A stretch of 7,120 nt of DNA from Sulfuricella sp. Lineage in GTDB: Bacteria; Pseudomonadota; Gammaproteobacteria; Burkholderiales; Sulfuricellaceae. The position numbers and the translations under genes are program-made. The notes beneath the pieces are model-generated. The model worked only from the letters and a program-made list of their open reading frames with translations. It did not search any database and had not been told where the DNA came from. Positions 1 to 6,112 of the stretch are shown here, in pieces (the first letter of the stretch is position 1; the number at the start of each line of letters is the position of its first letter). The stretch covers positions 1 through 7,120 of the forward strand of contig JAIOJM010000280.1 in NCBI GenBank assembly GCA_019911785.1, in the 5' to 3' direction.

Positions 1-332
1 GCCACGGTGCGGGTCTTGTTGTCGGTCAGGCATTCCACCATCACCGCCACGCCGGCCGGGCCGTAACCCTCGTAGCGCAGTTCCTCGTAGCTCACGCCCT
101 CGAGGTCGCCGGTACCGCGCTTGATGGCGCGCTCGACGTTATCCTTGGGCATGTTGTTCTCATACGCCTTGTCCACTGCCAGGCGCAGGCGCGGATTGCA
201 GCTGATGTCGCCGCCGCCCATCTTGGCGGCAACGGTGATCTCCTTGATCAGGCGCGTGAAAATCTTGCCGCGCTTGGCGTCCGTTGCGGCTTTCTTGTGC
301 TTGATGTTCGCCCACTTGCTGTGACCGGCCAT
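1..332 (-). CDS. yebC: YebC/PmpR family protein, 5' part (C-terminus beyond window)
   Basis: The first 110 residues are visible, starting [20 protein letters not shown], the near-invariant N-terminus of the YebC/TACO1 family. Other conserved blocks follow: [12 protein letters not shown] (21-32), [11 protein letters not shown] (46-56), [12 protein letters not shown] (59-70) and the [19 protein letters not shown] block (87-105). Family members are about 240 residues long, so less than half is here; it is cut by the window edge, not broken. The family is cytoplasmic. It was long described as a transcriptional regulator (PmpR), and more recent work links it to relief of ribosome stalling at proline-rich stretches; which role applies here cannot be read from sequence. 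The ATG at 330-332 is preceded by a GAGG Shine-Dalgarno (337-340). It lies 71 bp downstream of clsB, so it may be co-transcribed or have its own promoter; the only -10-like box (TATAAA, 387-392) lacks a convincing -35. In E. coli the gene follows aspS-nudB. Confidence 0.97.
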   Translation of the reverse strand, partial: MAGHSKWANIKHKKAATDAKRGKIFTRLIKEITVAAKMGGGDISCNPRLRLAVDKAYENNMPKDNVERAIKRGTGDLEGVSYEELRYEGYGPAGVAVMVECLTDNKTRTV

Positions 333-403
333 AAATCCTCAGTGCTGAAATATTTGAAAAAGGGAATTTTACCCCCCCGACGCGCTTTTATAAAGGCGAA
401 AGC

Positions 404-1558
404 TCACTCATAACGCCGCGCATAACCGGTCACGCCCATCAGCAACCGGACCAGGCCGTAGCTGGCCCAAGCCATCAGACGCCGGTAGACCGGCTGCTGC
501 TTCCAGCGATCCGGCATGATCCGGTGCGCACCCTCGTCCATCGCCTGCTGCAGGCTGTCGCGCAGGGTCGCGGCGAAGCCGCTGTCAGCAACCACCACAT
601 TGGCTTCCCGCGCCAGCAGCAGGCTGAACGGATCGATGTTGGAAGAGCCGACGGTAGACCAGTTGCCGTCGATCACCGCCACCTTGGCGTGCAGGAAACT
701 CCTGTGATAGCTGTAGATCTCGATGCCGGCGTCGAGCAGCACGCCATACAGGGCACGCGACGCATAGTGCAGCAGCAGGTATTCCACCCGGCCCTGCAGC
801 AGCAGCACCACCCGCACTCCCCGCGCGGCGGCTTGGGCCAGTGCCTGGCGGAACTGGCGGCCGGGCAGGAAATAGGCATTGGCCAGGATGATCTCCTGGC
901 GGGCCGAGGCAATGGCTTCGAGGTAGGCTTCCTCGATATCGTGGCGGTGGCGGAAATTGTCACGCCGAACGAAGGCGGCCTCCATCTCGCCGCAGGCCGG
1001 CAGCAGCGGCATCGCACGGCGCCGACTGCGGCGCAGGCGCAGCTGCGACCAGGCCACCAGGGTCCACAGGTGCCGCACCGAATCACGGATCTCCGCCAGC
1101 AGCGGCCCCTCCACCGCCACCACATAGTCGTAGCGCGGCGGTGTCTGGCCTGGCGCATCCATGTCGTCGATGATGTTGATGCCGCCGACGAACGCGATCC
1201 GGGTGTCGATCACCGCGATCTTGCGGTGCATGCGCCGCAATCGCCCGCGCTTCAGACTCCACGGCGAGACTTTCGGCCGGTAGAACAGCAGTTGCATGCC
1301 GGCCCCGCGCATCTCCTCGACCACCACCCGCGACAAGGTCTTCGAACCGAAGCCGTCGAGCAGCAGATGCACGGTCACGCCCCGCCTTGCCGCCCGTTCC
1401 AGCGCTGCGCTAATCTTCCTGCCGGTTCCGTCGTATTCGTAGATATAGGATTCCAGGAATATTTCGCGGCGCGCTTGGTCGATAGCAGCTTCGAGGGCCG
1501 GAAAATATTCCGCGCCGTTCTGGAGGAGAGTCAGGCAATTGCCCGGTATCAGGTCCAT
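404..1558 (-). CDS. clsB: cardiolipin synthase B-type phospholipase D family protein
   Basis: A 384-residue protein with two phospholipase D HKD motifs. The first is HRKIAVID (H111, K113, D118), followed by the FVGGINI block. The second is HAKVAVID (H290, K292, D297), followed by VGSSNIDP. Both catalytic triads are intact. Enzymes of this family join phosphatidyl groups to make cardiolipin at the inner membrane, forming a phosphohistidine intermediate. There is no N-terminal pair of membrane helices as in ClsA. That absence, and the size close to E. coli ClsB (about 413 residues), favour the ClsB type; the basic segment 172-181 and the C-terminal 359-376 stretch may hold it to the membrane. 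The ATG lies 4 bp after the TAG of the YbhP-like gene and has no clear Shine-Dalgarno, suggesting translational coupling. E. coli also pairs clsB (ybhO) with ybhP. ClsA, ClsC and other PLD-family transferases are the alternatives; the neighbour makes ClsB most likely. Confidence 0.93.
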   Translation of the reverse strand: MDLIPGNCLTLLQNGAEYFPALEAAIDQARREIFLESYIYEYDGTGRKISAALERAARRGVTVHLLLDGFGSKTLSRVVVEEMRGAGMQLLFYRPKVSPWSLKRGRLRRMHRKIAVIDTRIAFVGGINIIDDMDAPGQTPPRYDYVVAVEGPLLAEIRDSVRHLWTLVAWSQLRLRRSRRRAMPLLPACGEMEAAFVRRDNFRHRHDIEEAYLEAIASARQEIILANAYFLPGRQFRQALAQAAARGVRVVLLLQGRVEYLLLHYASRALYGVLLDAGIEIYSYHRSFLHAKVAVIDGNWSTVGSSNIDPFSLLLAREANVVVADSGFAATLRDSLQQAMDEGAHRIMPDRWKQQPVYRRLMAWASYGLVRLLMGVTGYARRYE

Positions 1559-1562
1559 TGCA

Positions 1563-2321
1563 CTAGGGTCGCGCTCTGTGAACGGTGGCGGACAGGGCGG
1601 CGTGATCGGAAATCTTCGACCACGGCCTGCCGCTGTGCACCTCGGCGGTCGTCACGCGCAACCCCCGCACATAAATGCGGTCGAGCCGGAATAGGGGCAG
1701 CGCCGCCGGGTAACTGCAGGCGGGCTTGCCCCTAGTCGCCCCGAACACCTCTTTCAGGTGCATCTGGTGGGCCAGGATGTCGCAAGCCTCGCCGCGCCAG
1801 TCGTTGAAATCGCCGGCGATGATCAGCGGCGCGTGGGGCGGCACCAGGCTCTCGATCCTGTCGCGCAATGCCGACAGCTGCACCCGGCGCCCCTTGGAAA
1901 ACAGCCCGAAGTGAACGCACACACAATGCAGGGTTTGGTCCCAGCCGGGCATGCTCACTTCAACGTGCAGCAGGCCGCGCTGCTCGAAGCGGTGGGCCGA
2001 GACATCGACATTTTCCGAGCTGACGATCGGGAAACGGCTCAGGATCGCGTTGCCGTGATGCCCTTCGGGGTAGACCGCGTTCTTGCCGTAAGCGTAATCC
2101 TCCCAGATGGAGTCGGCGAGAAACTCGTATTGGGAAGCATCAGGCCAGTTCTCGTGTTTCTCCGCATGGAGCTCGTGGGCACCCACGACTTCCTGCAAGA
2201 AAACCAGATCGGCGTGAATGCCGCGCAACTGGTCGCGCAGCTCGTGCAGCACCATGCGCTGGTTGAACTGGGAAAATCCCTTGTGGATGTTGTAGGTGAC
2301 GATCCGAATCGGATGTGTCAT
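1563..2321 (-). CDS. ybhP: YbhP-like endonuclease/exonuclease/phosphatase-fold protein
   Basis: A 252-residue protein of the exonuclease III/DNase I-like metal-dependent hydrolase fold. Key blocks in order: TYNIHKG (N11), LQEV (E44, metal ligand), the GHHGNAILSRFP block (87-98), VHFGLF (136-141), GDFNDW (D171, N173), LDRIYV (213-218) and SDHAALSA (D239, H240). All the usual catalytic and metal-binding positions are present. Substrates in the superfamily range from DNA to phosphoinositides and sphingolipids. Pairing with a cardiolipin synthase is consistent with, but does not prove, a lipid phosphodiesterase role. No signal peptide is visible, so it is probably cytoplasmic. The ATG gives the compact start MTHPIRIVTYNIHKG. 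It has no upstream Shine-Dalgarno; instead the leader is the pyrimidine-rich arm of a heptamer palindrome. The stop is 4 bp before clsB, indicating a two-gene operon. The fold assignment is firm, the substrate unknown. Confidence 0.9.
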   Translation of the reverse strand: MTHPIRIVTYNIHKGFSQFNQRMVLHELRDQLRGIHADLVFLQEVVGAHELHAEKHENWPDASQYEFLADSIWEDYAYGKNAVYPEGHHGNAILSRFPIVSSENVDVSAHRFEQRGLLHVEVSMPGWDQTLHCVCVHFGLFSKGRRVQLSALRDRIESLVPPHAPLIIAGDFNDWRGEACDILAHQMHLKEVFGATRGKPACSYPAALPLFRLDRIYVRGLRVTTAEVHSGRPWSKISDHAALSATVHRARP

Positions 2322-2328
2322 TTTGAAT

Positions 2329-2422
2329 CAGTGAGGAGTCAGGAGTGAGGAGTGAGGAGTCAGATCAAAAACAACTCCATCGCCCGTTTTGCTCCTCACT
2401 CCCAACCCCTCACTCCTCACTG
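2329..2422. repeat. palindrome of tandem 7 bp units between nadA and ybhP
   Basis: Two arms of 32 bp (2329-2360 and 2391-2422) are inverted copies matching at 27 of 32 positions, separated by 30 bp. The left arm is built of heptamers: GTGAGGA (2331), GTCAGGA (2338), GTGAGGA (2345), GTGAGGA (2352), then a partial GTCAG. The right arm holds the complements TCCTCAC (2393), TCCCAAC (2400), CCCTCAC (2407) and TCCTCAC (2414). Inside the spacer, CAAAAAC and GTTTTG (2366-2372, 2386-2391) could extend the stem. It fills almost all of the 103 bp gap, ending 2 bp before the nadA stop and starting 7 bp upstream of ybhP. On the transcribed strand no U-run follows, so it is not a canonical terminator. Confidence 0.92.
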
Positions 2423-2424
2423 AG

Positions 2425-3522
2425 TTAAGAAGCATCCAGCATGCGCTGTAACGCCACCCGGGCCAGTTCGGCCTCCTCGGGCGGCACCTTGATGCGGTTC
2501 ACCACCTGGCCGGCGACCAGATTCTCCAGGCACCAGGCCAGGTGCTGCGGGTCGATGCGCGCCATGGTCGAGCACATGCACACGGTGGAGGCCATGAACT
2601 GGACAGTCTTGCCCTCGCCCTTGAACTGCTCCGCCAGGCGGTTGACCAGGTTCAGCTCGGTACCCACCAGCCAGTGCGTGCCGGGCTTGGCTGCGGCGAT
2701 GGTATTGATGATGTATTCGGTGGAGCCGACGTAATCCGACAGCTGGCACACCTCGAAACTGCATTCCGGGTGGGAAATCACCTGGCCGTCTGGGTGTTCC
2801 TGGCGGAAACGCTGGATGTTGGCCGGCGTGAACATCTGGTGCACCGAGCACAGCCCTTTCCACAGGATGATCCTGGCCTTCCTGACCTGCTCGGGCGTGA
2901 GCCCGCCCAGCGGCTGATCCCAGTCCCACAGCACCATGTCTTCCAGCGGAATCCCCATCTTGTGGCCGCTCCAGCGCCCCAGATGCTGGTCGGGGAAGAA
3001 CAGTACCTTGTCGCGCCGGGCAAACGACCATTCCAGGATTTTGGTGGCGTTGCTGGAGGTGCAGACGATGCCGCCGTGCTCGCCGCAAAAGGCTTTCAGG
3101 TCGGCCGCCGAGTTGATATAGGTAACCGGGGTGAAGGTCGCATCGGGATCGAGCACCGTCTTCAGCTCGCGCCAGGCGCGTTCGACCCGCGCCAGCGTCG
3201 CCATGTCCGCCATCGAGCAGCCCGCCGCCAGATCCGGCAGGATGGAAATCTGCTCGGGGCGCGACAGGATGTCCGCCACCTCGGCCATGAAATGCACGCC
3301 GCAGAACACGATGTAGTCCGCTTCCGAATTGGCCGCCAGGCGCGACAGCTTGAGTGAGTCGCCGGTGAAATCGGCGTGCTGGAACACATCTGAACGCTGG
3401 TAGTGGTGGCCCAGGATCACGAGGCGCTTGCCCAGGTTGGCTTTGGCCGCCAGGATGCGTTCTTGGCAGGCGTCGTCGGTCAGGCTCTGATATTCGGAAA
3501 AGGGAATAGCTGTATCGACCAT
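2425..3522 (-). CDS. nadA: quinolinate synthase NadA
   Basis: A 365-residue protein that condenses iminoaspartate with dihydroxyacetone phosphate to quinolinate, the second step of de novo NAD synthesis after NadB, in the cytoplasm. Characteristic blocks: ILGHHYQRSDV (36-46), DFTGDSL (51-57), VFCGVHFMAEVADIL (72-86), LPDLAAGCSMAD (95-106), YINSAADLKAFC (135-146), VCTSSNA (153-159), FFPDQHLGRW (175-184), HPECSFEV (251-258) and STVCMCSTMARI (312-323). The three 4Fe-4S ligands are most likely C102, C254 and C317; C315 is adjacent and the enteric CxxCxxC arrangement is absent. Length is normal for the family. The ATG at 3520-3522 has an AGGT-type weak Shine-Dalgarno about ten bases upstream. NadB and NadC are not in the window. 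The gene sits between two unrelated palindromes and splits the expected nudB/ybhP neighbourhood, so it may have been placed here later than its neighbours. No frameshift or missing residue is seen. Confidence 0.98.
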   Translation of the reverse strand: MVDTAIPFSEYQSLTDDACQERILAAKANLGKRLVILGHHYQRSDVFQHADFTGDSLKLSRLAANSEADYIVFCGVHFMAEVADILSRPEQISILPDLAAGCSMADMATLARVERAWRELKTVLDPDATFTPVTYINSAADLKAFCGEHGGIVCTSSNATKILEWSFARRDKVLFFPDQHLGRWSGHKMGIPLEDMVLWDWDQPLGGLTPEQVRKARIILWKGLCSVHQMFTPANIQRFRQEHPDGQVISHPECSFEVCQLSDYVGSTEYIINTIAAAKPGTHWLVGTELNLVNRLAEQFKGEGKTVQFMASTVCMCSTMARIDPQHLAWCLENLVAGQVVNRIKVPPEEAELARVALQRMLDAS

Positions 3523-3543
3523 ATACTTTAAACCTAAAAGCTC

Positions 3544-3624
3544 ACCACGAATTCACACGAATGTTCACGAATATTATAAGGCCGGCATTCGTGTTTATTC
3601 GTGAACATTCGTGTCATTCGTGGT
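3544..3624. repeat. palindrome of ATTCGTG units between nudB and nadA
   Basis: Arms 3544-3573 and 3596-3624 are inverted copies: 9 bp perfect (ACCACGAAT), a small bulge, then 19 bp perfect (3555-3573 against 3596-3614). The loop is 22 bp. The right arm and loop show a repeating unit of 8-10 bp: ATTCGTGTTT (3587), ATTCGTGAAC (3597), ATTCGTGTC (3607) and ATTCGTGG (3616); the left arm has the complementary CACGAAT units. The end of the nudB frame, including its stop, is inside the right arm. The loop side carries a TATAAT on the minus strand. From memory, similar ATTCGTG-type arrays occur between genes in unrelated bacteria; I cannot check this here. Confidence 0.93.
3573..3578 (-). promoter_or_regulatory. 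possible -10 box for nadA inside the palindrome
   Basis: On the minus strand this reads TATAAT, 51 bases before the nadA ATG, at the stem-loop edge of the ATTCGTG palindrome. No good -35 hexamer is found 16-18 bases upstream (the best, TTCACG, is 21 bases away), so the match to a sigma-70 promoter is incomplete. If used, transcription would begin within the left arm and carry only one arm into the nadA leader. Confidence 0.3.
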
Positions 3625-4074
3625 TAATAAAATTCCAGCCATCTGCGGCAGCTTTTCCAGCGCCGCGGCATTGGTCCAGGAAAACACCTTCTTCTCCGCC
3701 TCGCCGCAAGGCAGCCACTGGAAATTCAAATGCTCCCGCGGCTCCAGAGAGACCGGCAAAGGCTGCGGCAGTTCCAGCCCGAACACGTGTTCGGTGTTGC
3801 GCGTCACCCCTGGTGCATAGCGGTGGCGCCACTCCTCAAAGATCTCAAACTCGTACTGCAAGTTCCATGCGCGCAGCGGATATTTTTCCGCATCCAGACC
3901 GGTTTCCTCGCGCACCTCGCGCACCGCGGTCTGGCGCAGACTCTCGCCCGGATCGCAGCTCCCCGTCACTGACTGCCAGTAGCCGGGATGGTCAGCGCGT
4001 TCCAGCAGCAACACCTGCATGTCTGGAGTGTAGATGACCACCAGGACAGAAACAGGGGTTTTATGCGTTTTCAC
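3595..4074 (-). CDS. nudB: dihydroneopterin triphosphate pyrophosphatase (Nudix)
   Basis: A protein of 159 residues from GTG. It removes pyrophosphate from 7,8-dihydroneopterin triphosphate, an early step of folate synthesis. A perfect Nudix box (GX5EX7REUXEEXGU) spans residues 38-60, with E44, R52, E53, E56 and E57. The opening TPVSVLVVIY and the block HRYAPGVTRNTEHVF (84-98) match the NudB subgroup rather than generic Nudix hydrolases. Length is close to E. coli NudB (about 150). There is no ATG start: an in-frame TGA at 4084-4086 leaves only TTG (4075-4077) or GTG (4072-4074) before the conserved TPVSVLVV strand. I chose GTG as the commoner start; the Shine-Dalgarno is weak either way. The last ten or so residues (TTNDTNVHE and stop) are encoded by the ATTCGTG palindrome, not by normal family sequence. 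It follows aspS as in E. coli, but after a 197 bp gap with a repeat, so co-transcription is uncertain. Confidence 0.95.
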   Translation of the reverse strand: MKTHKTPVSVLVVIYTPDMQVLLLERADHPGYWQSVTGSCDPGESLRQTAVREVREETGLDAEKYPLRAWNLQYEFEIFEEWRHRYAPGVTRNTEHVFGLELPQPLPVSLEPREHLNFQWLPCGEAEKKVFSWTNAAALEKLPQMAGILLTTNDTNVHE

Positions 4075-4120
4075 CAACCGCTTTCAGCGCAGAGGTTTAA
4101 CTTAAAAACCGCAGTTCATT

Positions 4121-4249
4121 AACCGCAAAGACGCGAAGGCGCAAAGAAAACAAGGCCAAAAAATCCATCTGGCATTCATCTATCTGGTGACTGGGCAGAT
4201 TCTGACAACACATTGTTTTTTCCTTTGCGTTCTCTGCGCCTTTGCGGTT
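4121..4249. repeat. interrupted inverted repeat of CGCAAAG units between aspS and nudB
   Basis: The left arm (4121-4153) and right arm (4213-4249) are inverted, imperfect copies. They share the first 10 bp (AACCGCAAAG) exactly, then CGC, CGCAAAG and an A-rich end. Each arm has a 9 bp rhythm: ACCGCAAAG, ACGCGAAGG, CGCAAAG on the left; ACCGCAAAG, GCGCAGAGA, ACGCAAAGG on the complement of the right. The 59 bp between the arms is unlike the arms. Further units lie outside the left arm (GCGCAGAGG at 4087, ACCGCAG at 4108). No hairpin followed by a T-run is present on the minus strand, so I do not call it the aspS terminator. From memory, this kind of CGCAAAG array recurs in many bacterial genomes. 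Confidence 0.85.
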
Positions 4250-4266
4250 CAAATGTTTTTTTAGGT

Positions 4267-6063
4267 TTAATCAGCCTTCTCCACTTCCACCTGGGTCTGC
4301 ACCTGCTGGCGCAAACGGATGTGCAATTCGCGCAGCTGCTTCTCGTCCACCGCGTTCGGCGCCTGGGTAAGCAGGCAGGAAGCGCGCTGGGTCTTGGGGA
4401 AAGCGATCACGTCGCGGATCGATTCCGCGCCCGCCATCAGCGTGACCAGGCGGTCGAGACCGAGCGCCAGGCCGCCGTGGGGCGGTGCGCCGTATTGCAG
4501 GGCTTCGAGCAGGAAGCCGAATTTCTCCTGCGCTTCCTCGACACTGATGTTGAGCGCCTGGAATACCTTGGACTGGATTTCCTGGCGGTGGATACGGATC
4601 GAGCCGCCGCCCACTTCCCAGCCGTTGAGCACGAAATCGTAGGCCTTGGACAGCGCCCTGCCGGGGTCGCTGGAGAGCAAATCCTCGTGGCCTTCTGCCG
4701 GTGCGGTGAAGGGGTGATGCAGCGCTTGCCAGCGGTTGCCTTCCTCGTCGCGCTCGAACATCGGGAAATCCACCACCCACAGCGGCTTCCAGGCCCCTTC
4801 GGCAAAGCCGCGCTCGTGGCCGATCTTGGCGCGTAGCGCGCCGAGCGCTTCGTTCACCACTTTCGCCGTGTCGGCGCCGAAGAAAATCAGGTCGCCGTCG
4901 GTGGCGCCGGTGCGCTCGATGACCGCCTTGAGCGCAGCGTCCGATAGATTCTTGACGATCGGCGACTGGAGGCCTTCACGGCCCTTGGCGACATCGTTGA
5001 CCTTGATGTAGGCCAGGCCCCTGGCGCCGTAGATGGAGACGAACTGGGTGTAGGCGTCAATCTCGCCACGGGTGATCTCGCCGCCCCTGGGCACGCGCAA
5101 GGCCGCCACGCGACCGGTGGGCGAGTTGGCGGGAGTGCTGAACACCTTGAAGTCGACGTCCTTCATCACGTCGGTGAGGTCGGTCAGCTCCAGCGTCACG
5201 CGCAGGTCGGGCTTGTCCGAACCGTAGCGGCGCATCGCCTCGGCGTAGGTCATGCGCGGAAGTTCCGGCAAATCGACATCGAGCACGGTCTTGAACAGAC
5301 GGCGCACCATGGTCTCGACCAGATCGGTGATCTGCTGCTCAGTCAGGAACGAAGTCTCGATATCCACCTGGGTGAATTCGGGCTGGCGGTCGGCGCGCAG
5401 GTCTTCGTCGCGGAAGCACTTGACGATCTGGTAGTAGCGGTCGAAACCGGACACCATCAGCAGCTGCTTGAACAGCTGCGGCGACTGCGGCAGCGCATAG
5501 AAATGGCCGGGGTGGACGCGGGACGGCACCAGGTAGTCGCGCGCACCTTCCGGAGTGGAGCGGGTCAGCATCGGCGTTTCCAGCTCGATGAAGCCCTGCT
5601 CGTCGAGGGCGTGGCGCAGGGTCTTGGACACCTGGTAGCGCAGCATCATGTTCTTCTGCATCGCCGGGCGGCGCAGGTCGAGGTAACGGTGCGTCAGGCG
5701 CACGGTTTCGCTCAGGTTCTCGTCGTCGAGCTGGAAGGGTATCGGGGCCGAGGGATTGAGGATTTCGATTTCCTGCGCCAGTACCTCGATCTCGCCGGTA
5801 GAGAGATTCGGGTTGGTCGTCCCCTCCGGGCGGCCGCGCACCAGGCCGGTGATCTTCAGCACGAACTCGTTGCGGATGGTTTCGGCGGTGGCGAAAGTCG
5901 CCGCGCGGTCGGGGTCGCACACCACCTGCACCAGGCCCTCGCGGTCGCGCAGGTCGATGAAGATCACCCCGCCATGGTCGCGGCGGCGATGCGCCCAGCC
6001 GCACAGGGTAACGGTTTGATCTAAGTGGCTACGGTTAACGTCGCCGCAATAATGGGTTCGCAT
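4267..6063 (-). CDS. aspS: aspartyl-tRNA synthetase, predicted non-discriminating
   Basis: A full-length 598-residue class IIb bacterial AspRS, charging tRNA with aspartate in the cytoplasm. N-terminal OB-fold anticodon-binding domain at about 1-105, with the [20 protein letters not shown] block. Motif 1 region at 158-180 ([20 protein letters not shown]), motif 2 at 217-234 ([18 protein letters not shown]), the bacterial GAD insertion at about 285-420, and motif 3 at 530-540 ([14 protein letters not shown]-binding R538). H30 and G81 (in GRPEGTTN) match the residues tied to relaxed tRNA choice in Pseudomonas AspRS; E. coli has L and K there. This enzyme therefore probably also makes Asp-tRNA(Asn), to be amidated by GatCAB. 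I chose the ATG at 6061-6063 (MRTHYCG), which aligns with E. coli MRTEYCG, over the in-frame TTG two codons upstream; GGA lies about six bases before it. It starts 49 bp after the DUF502 gene, likely in the same operon. Confidence 0.99.
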   Translation of the reverse strand: MRTHYCGDVNRSHLDQTVTLCGWAHRRRDHGGVIFIDLRDREGLVQVVCDPDRAATFATAETIRNEFVLKITGLVRGRPEGTTNPNLSTGEIEVLAQEIEILNPSAPIPFQLDDENLSETVRLTHRYLDLRRPAMQKNMMLRYQVSKTLRHALDEQGFIELETPMLTRSTPEGARDYLVPSRVHPGHFYALPQSPQLFKQLLMVSGFDRYYQIVKCFRDEDLRADRQPEFTQVDIETSFLTEQQITDLVETMVRRLFKTVLDVDLPELPRMTYAEAMRRYGSDKPDLRVTLELTDLTDVMKDVDFKVFSTPANSPTGRVAALRVPRGGEITRGEIDAYTQFVSIYGARGLAYIKVNDVAKGREGLQSPIVKNLSDAALKAVIERTGATDGDLIFFGADTAKVVNEALGALRAKIGHERGFAEGAWKPLWVVDFPMFERDEEGNRWQALHHPFTAPAEGHEDLLSSDPGRALSKAYDFVLNGWEVGGGSIRIHRQEIQSKVFQALNISVEEAQEKFGFLLEALQYGAPPHGGLALGLDRLVTLMAGAESIRDVIAFPKTQRASCLLTQAPNAVDEKQLRELHIRLRQQVQTQVEVEKAD

Positions 6064-6112
6064 GCTCAATCCAATTTTGACTTAAGGAAAATAAAACGGG
6101 GGAAATGGGGTG

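Noticed and set aside
387..413. Promoter for yebC (TTATGA, 15 bp, TATAAA on the minus strand)
   Set aside because: The spacer is too short and the -35 weak; part lies in the clsB coding end. It is noted but not listed as a feature.
524..1735. 403-codon open frame on the plus strand
   Set aside because: It is antisense to clsB and the end of ybhP, both with intact catalytic motifs. Its translation is rich in H, Q, R and A, typical of a GC-rich shadow frame, and has no recognisable domain.
2360..2380. Six-residue leader peptide (minus strand ATG to TGA) in the palindrome spacer
   Set aside because: Too short, no pattern of an attenuator, no terminator downstream, and the GAGGAG before it is a repeat unit.
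2329..2422. CRISPR-like array
   Set aside because: The units are 7 bp in direct tandem with no spacers, and the two halves are inverted. No cas gene is near.
2542..3357. 271-codon open frame on the plus strand
   Set aside because: Antisense shadow of nadA, which has all its iron-sulphur and substrate motifs.
4154..4266. Rho-independent terminator after aspS
   Set aside because: On the minus strand the T-rich stretch near 4158-4163 is not preceded by a GC-rich stem, and the repeat arms are about 60 bp apart.
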